A DNA stretch of 60,392 nucleotides from NCBI GenBank assembly GCA_947494325.1, contig CANLUS010000009.1, positions 1 through 60,392 on the forward strand, read 5' to 3'. Source of the DNA: an uncultured Flavobacteriaceae bacterium (GTDB lineage Bacteria > Bacteroidota > Bacteroidia > Flavobacteriales > Flavobacteriaceae). Shown here piece after piece: positions 17,225 through 26,370 of the stretch. Each line of letters opens with the position of its first letter. Position 1 is the stretch's first letter. A program made the translations under genes and the position numbers. Under the pieces are notes generated by a model. The model did no database searches and was not told where the DNA came from. It saw nothing but the letters and a program-made list of their open reading frames with translations.

Positions 17225-20071
17225 TTACTTTTTATCTTCTGGATAAAGTACCATTAAGATATGTCCGTTAGAAAGATACTTTTTTGCAACAGCTTGAATA
17301 TCCTTAGCATTAATTGCGTCGATATCCTTTGTAGCGCGCACTATTTTTAACTTATCAGTTTTATTATAGTCTGCGTTTTTCAATCCGTTGATCCAATATC
17401 TATTCTTTTTTAAGTTTTCTTTATAGTCTAAAAGTTGCGCCTCTTTTATTTTAGCGACATCTTTTTCTTCAGGTCCATTATCAATAATCTGCTGTAATTC
17501 TTTTAAGGCAGCATCTTTCAATTTTGTCACATTTTCTGGACCACAAGGGAAAGAAATCGAAAAATTATAAGAACCGTAAGGAATTTTACTCATGCGTCCT
17601 CTCGCACCAGCACCATATACTCCAGCTTCTTCTTCACGTAATTTTTCAATTAATTTTATTGATAAAATTTCACCTAAACTTCTTAACATATGATTCTCTT
17701 TACCGCTATACTCCGCCTCACCTCTAAAGCTAATCACTACATTACTTTTCGGTTCGGTTCCTTTCTTTACTATTTTCTCATGAGATCCAGATTTAGGTCT
17801 AAAACTATGTTCCTTATAGATTTCTCTCGTCTCACTACTTGGCAAACTAGCGATATATAATTTGGCATATTCCTTAATTTTAGCCTCGTCCAAATTTCCA
17901 ACAAAATAAAACTTAAAGTCTCCAGCATTCGCAAAACGCTCTTTATATTTCTCATAAGCTAAGGCATAATCTGCTTTATCTAAAGCCTCTGGCGTTGGAA
18001 ATCCTAAATAACGCTTGTTGCCTTCATTCATGAATTTACCAGTTTCTATTTGAAAAAAGATATTCGGGTTTGATAATACATTCCCCAAAAATGCTTTCTG
18101 CTTCGCAATGAAAGAATTAAAGGCTTTATCATCTTTGTTTAACGATGTAAAGTACAAATGGGTCAATTGAAATAACGTTTCTAAATCTTTTGGTGTCGAC
18201 GATCCGCTAAGGCCCTCACTGTTTTGACCAATAAACGGACGTACCCTCGCAATTTTACCAGACATCATCTTGCCCATTTCTATCTTGTTCATTCCATTAA
18301 TACCAGCCTCCGTCAAACCACCATTAGCCACGCCAATTTTAAGTATATCTGCATCAGAGTACAATGAAGTACCACCATAACTATAAGCTTCCATCAATAC
18401 TTCATCATCTTTAAAATCTGTCTTTTTATAAACAACGGTTGCCCCATTTACTAAAGTCAAAGTCATTGTACCTAGGTCCTTATTTTGAACCTGCTTAACA
18501 ATGGCTCCTGCTTTCGGCAACTCGCTCATTAAAGACTCAGCAACTTCTGTATCTTCATAAGGTTTAATCTCAGCACTTTCTACAGAAGCTAATAAATCGA
18601 GTACTTGCTTTTCTGTTGGTTTTACAACACCCTCCTTTTCTGCACCGGTAAATACTACAACTCTATTATCCTTTCGTAAATAGTCCTTAATTAAAGCATT
18701 CATTTCATTTAATTGGATAGAAGGTACCGCACGTTTCGTAAAGTTATATTCCCATTCAATGCCAGGCATTGCCTCTTGTTGGAAAAAGTTTCGAATATAT
18801 TCTCCCGCGTATCGAGCAGATTGCGTTTTATCCTTATTTTGAAAGGCTTTTTCCATACTCGCTAAAATATCTTTCTTCGCTCTTTTAAATTCACCCTCTT
18901 GAAAACCATAACGTTTTACACGCTCATTTTCTTCCAATAACGCTTTTAGTGCTGTTAATTGTCCTGTACCACTTGTCATGGCAAAAGATTGATAAGCACT
19001 CTTACCTCTTGCAAAAGTTCCACCATGCGATGAAGAGCCAAAAACGAAAGGAGGATTCTCGCTTTCTACTAATTCGCCTAGACGATTATTAATCATCTGA
19101 GAAAATAATCTTTTAACAATTGACTTTCGATACCCTTCTACTGTCGTCGCTGGTTTAGATGATTTTTTATCCTTATACATCAAACGTACTTGATTAAAGG
19201 TAGACTCCTTGTCCGTTTCTATTGACACAAAAGTTTCATCATGATTTGGCACATCAAAAACCTTACGTTCTCTTGGGTTTACTGCCGCTGGCACTTTACC
19301 AAAATGTGCTTTTATTTTTGCTTCTAGCTTGTCAACGTCAACATCTCCAACAGCAACTACGGCCATTAGATCTGGTCGATACCAATCTTTCTTGAATCGG
19401 CGTAAAGCCTCATAACTAAAATTCTCTAGAATTTTCTTTTTCCCAATAGGTAAGCGCTTTGCATATTTTGAGTTGTTCATCATTTTTGGCAAATAATTAG
19501 CCATCATTCTTTTATCAGCACCTAATCCTAGACGATACTCTTCTAAAACAACGCCTCTTTCCTTATCAATCTCTTCATCGGTAAGGTTGGTATTAAAGGC
19601 CCAGTCTTCTAAAATTTGAAACCCTTTGTCTAGTTTTGCTTCGTCTTCACTAGGAATTGGTAAGATATATACAGTTTCATCAAAACCTGTATAGGCATTT
19701 AAATGAGCTCCAAACTTTACACCAATACTCTGAAGATAATCTACAAGTTCGTTTTTCTTAAAGTTTTTAGTACCATTAAAATTCATATGCTCCATAAAAT
19801 GAGCTAATCCTTGTTGATCATCATCTTCCAATATAGAACCTGCATTTACGGCTAAACGCAGCACAACCTTGTTTTCTGGCTTTCCATTATTTCTGATGTA
19901 ATATTTTAATCCGTTTTCTAATGTACCTGTCCGGACATTTGGATCTACCGGAATTAAACCATCTTTTATCTCTATGGCTTTTTCTTTAGCGTCTTTAATG
20001 ACGGTCTCTTGGCTAAAGCCAGCAACAACCAAAAGAAAAGCTGCTGCAACAGTTAAAACTATTTTTTTCAT
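17225..20071 (-). CDS. Periplasmic M16-family zinc metallopeptidase
   Basis: A 948-residue two-lobe pitrilysin-type peptidase with a signal peptide (cleavage near AGFSQ). The inverted zinc motif is HFMEH at residues 91-95 within GLAHFMEHMNFNGT, with the downstream glutamate in EIDKERGVVLEEY. The N-terminal lobe continues with RRFKKDWYRPDLMAVVAVGD. The C-terminal lobe (about 530-948) lacks a second zinc motif, as is normal, and contains the FYFVGNLD and GVYGAGARGRMSKIPYGSYN segments. It probably degrades peptides in the periplasm. It is a single gene, divergent from rpmH across a 240-base gap. Confidence 0.93.
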   Translation of the reverse strand: MKKIVLTVAAAFLLVVAGFSQETVIKDAKEKAIEIKDGLIPVDPNVRTGTLENGLKYYIRNNGKPENKVVLRLAVNAGSILEDDDQQGLAHFMEHMNFNGTKNFKKNELVDYLQSIGVKFGAHLNAYTGFDETVYILPIPSEDEAKLDKGFQILEDWAFNTNLTDEEIDKERGVVLEEYRLGLGADKRMMANYLPKMMNNSKYAKRLPIGKKKILENFSYEALRRFKKDWYRPDLMAVVAVGDVDVDKLEAKIKAHFGKVPAAVNPRERKVFDVPNHDETFVSIETDKESTFNQVRLMYKDKKSSKPATTVEGYRKSIVKRLFSQMINNRLGELVESENPPFVFGSSSHGGTFARGKSAYQSFAMTSGTGQLTALKALLEENERVKRYGFQEGEFKRAKKDILASMEKAFQNKDKTQSARYAGEYIRNFFQQEAMPGIEWEYNFTKRAVPSIQLNEMNALIKDYLRKDNRVVVFTGAEKEGVVKPTEKQVLDLLASVESAEIKPYEDTEVAESLMSELPKAGAIVKQVQNKDLGTMTLTLVNGATVVYKKTDFKDDEVLMEAYSYGGTSLYSDADILKIGVANGGLTEAGINGMNKIEMGKMMSGKIARVRPFIGQNSEGLSGSSTPKDLETLFQLTHLYFTSLNKDDKAFNSFIAKQKAFLGNVLSNPNIFFQIETGKFMNEGNKRYLGFPTPEALDKADYALAYEKYKERFANAGDFKFYFVGNLDEAKIKEYAKLYIASLPSSETREIYKEHSFRPKSGSHEKIVKKGTEPKSNVVISFRGEAEYSGKENHMLRSLGEILSIKLIEKLREEEAGVYGAGARGRMSKIPYGSYNFSISFPCGPENVTKLKDAALKELQQIIDNGPEEKDVAKIKEAQLLDYKENLKKNRYWINGLKNADYNKTDKLKIVRATKDIDAINAKDIQAVAKKYLSNGHILMVLYPEDKK

Positions 20072-20206
20072 GTGAATAGTGATTAATGAATGAATTGATT
20101 GAATTAATTATACTCAAAATCTAGTATAGATTGAGTGTGTTAAAAATATTAAATTTTATCTATTTTCGACTATCAAAAAATAAATTTAATTTTTTAAAAT
20201 ATTCTA

Positions 20207-20236
20207 TTGCCGGACACAAAAGGATTTGTATATTTG
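20207..20236 (+). promoter_or_regulatory. Bacteroidota housekeeping promoter of rpmH
   Basis: TTG at 20207-20209 and TATATTTG at 20229-20236, separated by 19 bases, match the Bacteroidota -33 TTG / -7 TAnnTTTG promoter exactly. It leaves a leader of about 70 bases before rpmH. Confidence 0.75.
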
Positions 20237-20311
20237 CGCACGATTTTAGCGACTACTTTTAGACGTTGTTAAGTCAAAAAGATAGAAATACATTTATTAA
20301 AGATATAAGTA

Positions 20312-20473
20312 ATGAGTAAAAGAACGTTTCAGCCATCGAAGAGAAAGAGAAGAAATAAACACGGCTTTATGGAAAGAATGGCAAGTGTTAATGGTAGAAA
20401 GGTGTTGGCTAGAAGAAGAGCTAAAGGCAGAAAGAGACTGACTGTTTCATCTGATCCAAGACCGAAGAAATAA
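20312..20473 (+). CDS. rpmH: 50S ribosomal protein L34
   Basis: A 53-residue, strongly basic protein: [41 protein letters not shown] and a short VSSDPRPKK tail. This is L34, a component of the large ribosomal subunit; the length is right for Bacteroidota. It stands alone between its own promoter and a strong hairpin terminator, divergent from the M16 gene. rnpA does not follow within this window. Confidence 0.98.
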   Translation: MSKRTFQPSKRKRRNKHGFMERMASVNGRKVLARRRAKGRKRLTVSSDPRPKK

Positions 20474-20496
20474 TGATATTCTCATTAATCATATAC

Positions 20497-20529
20497 AAGG
20501 TGTTACTTTTTTAAGTAACACCTTTTTTT
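20497..20529 (+). terminator. Rho-independent terminator of rpmH
   Basis: A perfect 12-bp stem (AAGGTGTTACTT at 20497-20508 with AAGTAACACCTT at 20513-20524), a 4-base loop and a run of T to 20529, 24 bases after the rpmH stop. Confidence 0.88.
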
Positions 20530-20629
20530 ATATCTTTTTAATAAGTTTTTTATCTCTTTTAAGAATTATACTTTGAAATTTAAAATATTTGTAACCCATA
20601 AAAATAACTAGTAAACCTTTTATTTAAAA

Positions 20630-23479
20630 ATGCCGAAAAATAACAACATCAAATCAATTTTAATTATAGGTTCTGGTCCGATCATTATTGGACAGGCATG
20701 TGAATTTGACTATTCTGGCTCTCAGTCATTACGGTCTTTAAGAGAAGAAGGTATTGAAACCATTCTAATCAATTCAAATCCGGCGACAATTATGACCGAT
20801 CCTACCATGGCTGATCATGTATACTTATTACCATTAACTACCAAATCTATCATCCAAATACTGAAAGAACATCCGCAAATTGACGCAGTATTGCCTACAA
20901 TGGGTGGCCAAACGGCCTTGAACTTATGTATAGAAGCAGATAATAAGGGGATTTGGAAAGATTTTGAAGTACAGCTGATTGGTGTTGATATTGATGCAAT
21001 TAACGTTACAGAAGATAGAGAGCAATTTCGAAATTTAATGGGTAAAATTGGAGTAGCCATGGCACCACAAGCTACGGCAACTTCTTTCTTAAAAGGTAAA
21101 GAAATAGCTCAGGAATTCGGATTTCCACTTGTGATTCGCTCTTCCTATACTTTAGGTGGTGCAGGGGCCTCCATTGTATATGAACCGGAAGATTTTGATG
21201 AGTTATTGCGAAGAGGATTAGAAGCGTCTCCTATTCATGAGGTCATGATAGATAAGGCGATGATGGGCTGGAAAGAATATGAATTAGAACTCTTACGTGA
21301 TAGAAACGATAATGTTGTCATCATTTGTGCTATTGAAAATATGGATCCGATGGGTATTCACACTGGTGATTCTATTACTGTCGCACCAGCCATGACCCTA
21401 AGCGACCAAACATATCAACGAATGCGTGATATGGCCATTCATATGATGCGTTCTATTGGGGATTTCGAAGGTGGTTGTAACGTGCAATTCGCTGTGAGTC
21501 CAGATGAGAAAGAAGATATTATTGCAATAGAAATCAATCCGAGAGTATCGCGCTCTTCTGCATTAGCGAGTAAGGCAACAGGATATCCTATTGCTAAAAT
21601 CGCTACGAAATTGGCCATTGGTTATTCACTAGACGAATTAGATAATCAAATTACCAAAACAACCTCAGCGTTATTCGAACCAACACTCGATTATGTCATC
21701 GTAAAGATACCTCGTTGGAACTTCGATAAATTTGAAGGTTCAGATCGTACTTTAGGGCTACAGATGAAAGCTGTTGGAGAAGTAATGGGTATTGGAAGAT
21801 CTTTTCAAGAAGCTTTACATAAAGCGACACAATCACTTGAAATTAAGCGCAATGGAATTGGTGCAGATGGTAAAGGATACAAAGACTATAATCAAATTAT
21901 TGATAAGCTAAAAAACGCGAGCTGGGACCGTGTTTTTGTGATTTATGATGCCATTCAAATGGGAATTCCTTTGAGTAGAATTCATGAGATTACCAAGATA
22001 GATATGTGGTACTTAAAGCAATATGAAGAGCTGCATGCCATAGAAAATGAAATTTCAAGTTACGATCTCGAAACACTTCCAAAGGAATTATTATTAGAGG
22101 CAAAACAAAAAGGGTATGGTGACCGACAGATAGCGCACATGCTGGATTGTTTAGAAAGTGAAGTTTACAACAAGCGTCAAGAACTTGATATCAATAGAGT
22201 CTATAAATTAGTAGATACTTGTGCAGCGGAGTTTAGTGCTCAAACACCTTACTACTACTCTACTTTTGAAAGTAATAGTATTCGTAATGGTGTTGCTTTC
22301 ACGGAAAATGAATCGGTAGTGACGGATAAAAAGAAAATTGTGGTACTTGGTTCTGGACCCAATAGGATCGGTCAAGGAATAGAATTTGATTATTGCTGTG
22401 TACATGGCGTATTGGCAGCTAAAGAAGCTGGTTATGAAACTATTATGATCAATTGTAACCCGGAAACGGTATCGACAGATTTTGATACTGCCGATAAATT
22501 ATATTTTGAACCTGTTTTTTGGGAACATATTTATGACATCATTCAACATGAGAAACCAGAAGGAGTCATAGTTCAGCTTGGAGGGCAAACCGCCTTAAAA
22601 CTATCTGAGAAACTCTCTAAATATGGGATTAAAATCATTGGAACCTCTTTTGAAGCCTTAGATTTAGCGGAAGATCGAGGAAGATTCTCAACACTTTTAA
22701 AAGAATTGGACATTCCATATCCTCAATTTGGAACAGCAACTACTGCCGATGAAGCCCTAGCAATTGCGGACGAATTGGATTTCCCCATTTTGGTGAGGCC
22801 TTCATATGTATTGGGAGGACAAGGAATGAAGATTGTCATTAATAAAGAAGAGTTAGAAGAACATGTGGTGGATTTACTTCGTAAAATACCAAATAATGTC
22901 CTGTTGTTAGATCATTACCTTGATGGCGCTATTGAGGCCGAAGCCGATTCCATTTGTGATGGTGAAGATGTGCAAATTATCGGTATTATGGAACATATAG
23001 AACCTTGCGGAGTACACTCTGGAGATTCGAATGCGACCTTACCTCCATTCAATTTGGGAGAATTCGTGATGCAGCAAATAAAAGATCATACGGTAAAAAT
23101 TGCCAAGGCCTTAAAAACAGTTGGTTTAATCAATATTCAATTTGCCGTGAAAGATGATGTGGTGTATATCATTGAAGCTAATCCAAGAGCCTCGCGTACC
23201 GTACCATTTATTGCCAAGGCTTATAAACAACCCTATGTGAATTATGCGACAAAAGTCATGTTAGGGGAAATGAAAGTGAAAGACATAAAATATGATCCGA
23301 AGTTAGACGGTTATGCGATTAAGCAGCCAGTATTCTCTTTTAATAAGTTTCCAAATGTAGATAAGCGTCTAGGTCCGGAAATGAAATCTACGGGTGAAAG
23401 TATCTTATTCATAGACAGTTTAAAAGATGATCAGTTTTATGAATTGTACTCACGTCGGAAAATGTATTTGAGTAAATAA
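20630..23479 (+). CDS. carB: Carbamoyl-phosphate synthase large subunit (no C-terminal MGS domain)
   Basis: A 949-residue enzyme with the internal duplication of CarB. The first half has GSGPIIIGQACEFDYSGSQ and INSNPATIMTD; the second, from about residue 560, has GSGPNRIGQGIEFDYCC and INCNPETVSTDFDTADKL. Both ATP-grasp modules are present, with EINPRVSRSSALASKATGYP in the first and EANPRASRTVPFIAKAY in the second. It makes carbamoyl phosphate for arginine and pyrimidines using ammonia from CarA. The protein ends soon after the second synthetase unit (GESILFIDSLKDDQFYELY), so the allosteric MGS-like domain of the roughly 1070-residue enzymes is absent, as I recall for Flavobacteriia. carA is not adjacent. 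Confidence 0.96.
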   Translation: MPKNNNIKSILIIGSGPIIIGQACEFDYSGSQSLRSLREEGIETILINSNPATIMTDPTMADHVYLLPLTTKSIIQILKEHPQIDAVLPTMGGQTALNLCIEADNKGIWKDFEVQLIGVDIDAINVTEDREQFRNLMGKIGVAMAPQATATSFLKGKEIAQEFGFPLVIRSSYTLGGAGASIVYEPEDFDELLRRGLEASPIHEVMIDKAMMGWKEYELELLRDRNDNVVIICAIENMDPMGIHTGDSITVAPAMTLSDQTYQRMRDMAIHMMRSIGDFEGGCNVQFAVSPDEKEDIIAIEINPRVSRSSALASKATGYPIAKIATKLAIGYSLDELDNQITKTTSALFEPTLDYVIVKIPRWNFDKFEGSDRTLGLQMKAVGEVMGIGRSFQEALHKATQSLEIKRNGIGADGKGYKDYNQIIDKLKNASWDRVFVIYDAIQMGIPLSRIHEITKIDMWYLKQYEELHAIENEISSYDLETLPKELLLEAKQKGYGDRQIAHMLDCLESEVYNKRQELDINRVYKLVDTCAAEFSAQTPYYYSTFESNSIRNGVAFTENESVVTDKKKIVVLGSGPNRIGQGIEFDYCCVHGVLAAKEAGYETIMINCNPETVSTDFDTADKLYFEPVFWEHIYDIIQHEKPEGVIVQLGGQTALKLSEKLSKYGIKIIGTSFEALDLAEDRGRFSTLLKELDIPYPQFGTATTADEALAIADELDFPILVRPSYVLGGQGMKIVINKEELEEHVVDLLRKIPNNVLLLDHYLDGAIEAEADSICDGEDVQIIGIMEHIEPCGVHSGDSNATLPPFNLGEFVMQQIKDHTVKIAKALKTVGLINIQFAVKDDVVYIIEANPRASRTVPFIAKAYKQPYVNYATKVMLGEMKVKDIKYDPKLDGYAIKQPVFSFNKFPNVDKRLGPEMKSTGESILFIDSLKDDQFYELYSRRKMYLSK

Positions 23480-23513
23480 GACGTATCAAAATAGCATAGA
23501 AAGCAACCATTTA

Positions 23514-23554
23514 AAGGCAGCTGTATCTTTATGATAGAACTGCCTTAAATTTTT
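23514..23554 (+). terminator. Probable terminator of carB
   Basis: A hairpin with a 7-bp outer stem (AAGGCAG / CTGCCTT) and an inner TATC/GATA pairing, followed by a short T run, 34 bases after carB. It ends 3 bases before the next ATG, so it could also act as an attenuator for the lipoprotein gene. Confidence 0.55.
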
Positions 23555-23557
23555 GAC

Positions 23558-24040
23558 ATGGATACCAAAACCAATTTAAAACACCAAGTCCTTTGTTTTT
23601 TATCTATACTAACCTTCATTTTAGTAAGTTGTGATAATAGTGATGATTATACGATAGAAAATGCAAAAACTCTCGATTTTCAAAGTTTCACCTTACAAGT
23701 TCCTCAAGATTGGACAAGCTTTCCCTTGCAAGGAACCGATACTTATTATGGTGGTTTGACTAATCAAATAGATACTTTATACTTCGATTTTGGCTATCTT
23801 TCATTTGGATCGCTAGATAATATTGAAAAAACTGACGAAACGTTATCATTCCAACGCCTGCAAATTAATGGCGTAGATGCTAAAATAGTCAAAGAGAAAA
23901 GAGCCGAAGAACTTGAAGTTCGGTATTCGGTATTTTTAGATAAAAGAGATAATGACCGGCTAAACTGGATTTTTGGCTATGGTTTGAAAGACGAGCGACT
24001 TGTCACTGCCATCTTTTTGAGCCATCAGTTTACTCCTTAA
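23558..24040 (+). CDS. Lipoprotein of unknown function
   Basis: A 160-residue lipoprotein: signal with the lipobox LVSC (Cys about 26), then CDNSDDYTIENAK. The mature part starts with FQSFTLQVPQDWTSFPLQGTD, resembling proteins whose domain begins with a 'lipoprotein, short beta-rich' pattern around QVPQDW, followed by alternating beta strands. No active-site motif is visible. Its 3' end overlaps the 3' end of the convergent haem protein gene by 11 bases. I do not recognise a named family. Confidence 0.7.
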   Translation: MDTKTNLKHQVLCFLSILTFILVSCDNSDDYTIENAKTLDFQSFTLQVPQDWTSFPLQGTDTYYGGLTNQIDTLYFDFGYLSFGSLDNIEKTDETLSFQRLQINGVDAKIVKEKRAEELEVRYSVFLDKRDNDRLNWIFGYGLKDERLVTAIFLSHQFTP

Positions 24041-24377
24041 AACCTCCCGCTTGCCAATCTTTAACAAGTTGCACTTCATCATCTGTTAGCTTTGGCAAAT
24101 TACCCGGAGGCATCGTACCATTTTCTATACGTGAAATGAGGGCACTATTTTCGATTGCACTTTTTACTTCAGTAGCGGTTACCAAAGGAATGGGTGCTCC
24201 ATTAATAGGCGGATCTTGATGACAAGAGAGACAGTAATCTTGCATGATGATTTTAACGGTTCCGTTAAAGGTTACAGAAGCATCTCCAGGTGTCGGTGTT
24301 GGACCGTCATCCTCCGAAGAACAATTTGTTGCCATTAGGGCAACACAAAAAACGAGGAGAGTTGCTGTTTTTTTCAT
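24030..24377 (-). CDS. Cytochrome c-like lipoprotein
   Basis: A 115-residue protein with a lipobox (MATNC, Cys 19) and a single haem-attachment site CLSCH near residue 49-53 in IMQDYCLSCHQDPP. A methionine in NGTMPPGNLPKLTDDE is a plausible distal haem ligand, as in small class I cytochromes. The C-terminal LTDDEVQLVKDWQAGG is the usual final helix. It is probably anchored in the periplasm or outer membrane and carries electrons. It converges on the lipoprotein gene with an 11-base 3' overlap. Confidence 0.85.
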   Translation of the reverse strand: MKKTATLLVFCVALMATNCSSEDDGPTPTPGDASVTFNGTVKIIMQDYCLSCHQDPPINGAPIPLVTATEVKSAIENSALISRIENGTMPPGNLPKLTDDEVQLVKDWQAGGFKE

Positions 24378-24510
24378 AAAGAGGTATATTTAGATTGCAA
24401 AAAATGATACATTATTTAATAATAACTCTGTAAATTCGTATTTAGTATGAAAATATGTTAGTTTCTAGGAACATACACCACTAAATGAATGCCTATACCC
24501 TCTAACTTCT

Positions 24511-24873
24511 ATGGAACTTATATTTGTATATAATGCCAAATCAGATCGCTTAAACGCTATCCTAGACTTTGCACATAAAATTGTGAGTCCGTCAACATAT
24601 GCCTGCGACTTATGCAAGCTCACCCATGGTAATTTTGGAGAACATGAATCTTGGAAAGCTTTTATGAAAACTTCTGATATTCCACTCACTTTTTTTCATA
24701 TTGATGAATTTGAAACGCACTATTCAGAAGCCTTCACGTATCCAATAGTATTAAAAAAGGAGCACGACAAACTGTCAACATTTTTAGATGCAAAGGCCAT
24801 TGTCCGTATTAATACTACCGAAGACTTAATAACGACTGTTAAATCTATTTTACAACAGGCTAAATATATTTGA
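24511..24873 (+). CDS. Conserved-looking small protein of unknown function
   Basis: A 120-residue soluble protein without a signal peptide. It has ELIFVYNAKSDRLNAILDFAHK at the start and a STYACDLCKLTHGNFGEHESWK segment near residues 28-50, where a CxxC and nearby histidines could bind a metal. The rest (PLTFFHIDEFETHYSE; FPIVL-like strand; FLDAKAIVRINTTEDL) suggests an alpha/beta fold. I recall similar proteins in Flavobacteriia carrying loose automatic labels, but I cannot support any function. It stands alone between the cytochrome and SWIM genes. Confidence 0.75.
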   Translation: MELIFVYNAKSDRLNAILDFAHKIVSPSTYACDLCKLTHGNFGEHESWKAFMKTSDIPLTFFHIDEFETHYSEAFTYPIVLKKEHDKLSTFLDAKAIVRINTTEDLITTVKSILQQAKYI

Positions 24874-25026
24874 CAGTCCTCCATTGATATCGCGTCCAGT
24901 CTAATTTCTTTTCACTTCGCTATGATTCCATAAAGTTAACTACCTTTTTTATGTAACCTTGCTTTTTCCCACTGAATTTAATTCAAAAAATGGTATTTTA
25001 GTCCAACAAACACCTGCAATCCGCCC

Positions 25027-26370
25027 ATGTCAAATACCATCACCTACCAATATGCCGCCGCGTCGGGTATTACTAAACAGCAACAGATCGATGAGCTCTT
25101 ACTTGCCAAATACAATGAAGTCACGCGAAAAGAAGCTCCATGCTTTTTTTGGGGCAAATTGACCAACCCATATATCACTGCACGTTGCCTAATTACGCTT
25201 TCTAATATTGTACAGTCGAGCTTTAACCTTTCACCTTTTCAACTCGCCTTACTCAAAGATCCTATTGTTACGGCCGGTAACGAAAAAATACGTTTCGAAG
25301 GCTTTTCACATTGTGCAGGCGTCTATGCCCGCGTTGATGTATTACCAGGTGGTCATGATGGCGAATTTTTAGAAAATGGTACCACCAACGTCGATTTTAA
25401 TCAGGCCATGATTGGTGCCTTGGGTAGCATTCGTAAAAAAGAAAATGTGATACTCTCTGTAGGTAAAAAAGAAGTTGCCATTCATAAAGACGGTGAAAAA
25501 GTGTTAGAACGTAAAGTGCCGCTCCCAACCAAATGGATCAAAGGCCTCACCACCGTACAACTCTACCTCTCCGATACCGAAGAAGTCTTTCGTATGAATA
25601 GAATTCAGGCGCTACAGTTTATGCGAAGCATCCCGAAAGGAAAACCAAAAACCGACTATTACCTCATTATGCGCGGCAATCGCCCCATTTTATCGCCTGT
25701 AAAACAACAACATGGCGTCTGTATTGGTGGCGTACATCGCTTACGTTTACTCGATCAGCTAATTCCGCTAGCAGACGAATTACGGGTCTTTGCCCATAAA
25801 ACGATGCAATCGACTACCTGGCAACTCTATTTTGGTACCATTCGATTTTCGTTTTCACTTTCGCGCGATACCTGGAGAGGCTTTTCGGGTGAAGGTGCTG
25901 CCTTAGAAGCATTGATTGAAGATGTACCAGAGGCTTTGATTACCCGCTTTGATAATTTTAGTTTTGCGAATCAGGAGTTCAATCCTACCATCTTGGCAGT
26001 AGAACAAGATATCGATTTTAAAAAAATGGAAAATCTCTCTGGGCGACTTTCAGCCATGGGGATGCTGGGTTATGACCTCGACGAGAATCATTTCTTTTAC
26101 CGGCGCTTACCCTTTAAACTCGAACGCATCATGAGTTTGAATCCGCGTATGAAAGGAGCCGAAAAACTCTTAGAAGATGGCAAGGTGCAAATCATTAGTA
26201 AAAATGACAATCGTATCGAAGCCCGTGTTGAAGGCAGTGGTGTACAGCATACCGTACTATTAGAACCCAATCGCACCCGATGCACCTGTACCTGGTTTTC
26301 GAAACATCAAGGCGAACGCGGACTCTGCAAACATGTATTGGCGGTTAAAAAATACAGCAGCGAAGTATGA
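25027..26370 (+). CDS. SWIM zinc-finger protein
   Basis: A 447-residue soluble protein. The only clear motif is a C-terminal SWIM zinc finger, RCTCTWFSKHQGERGLCKH near residues 418-436, with CxC and CxH ligands; SWIM fingers bind DNA or protein. The preceding roughly 400 residues are a family-specific region (DELLLAKYNEVTRKEAPCFFWG, GFSHCAGVYARVDVLPGGH). It opens a three-gene unit: its TGA overlaps the next ATG (ATGA). In other bacteria SWIM proteins of this kind sit with MoxR ATPases and VWA proteins, for example the E. coli yehL-yehQ region, but neither is present here. The region is more GC-rich than neighbours. Confidence 0.88.
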   Translation: MSNTITYQYAAASGITKQQQIDELLLAKYNEVTRKEAPCFFWGKLTNPYITARCLITLSNIVQSSFNLSPFQLALLKDPIVTAGNEKIRFEGFSHCAGVYARVDVLPGGHDGEFLENGTTNVDFNQAMIGALGSIRKKENVILSVGKKEVAIHKDGEKVLERKVPLPTKWIKGLTTVQLYLSDTEEVFRMNRIQALQFMRSIPKGKPKTDYYLIMRGNRPILSPVKQQHGVCIGGVHRLRLLDQLIPLADELRVFAHKTMQSTTWQLYFGTIRFSFSLSRDTWRGFSGEGAALEALIEDVPEALITRFDNFSFANQEFNPTILAVEQDIDFKKMENLSGRLSAMGMLGYDLDENHFFYRRLPFKLERIMSLNPRMKGAEKLLEDGKVQIISKNDNRIEARVEGSGVQHTVLLEPNRTRCTCTWFSKHQGERGLCKHVLAVKKYSSEV

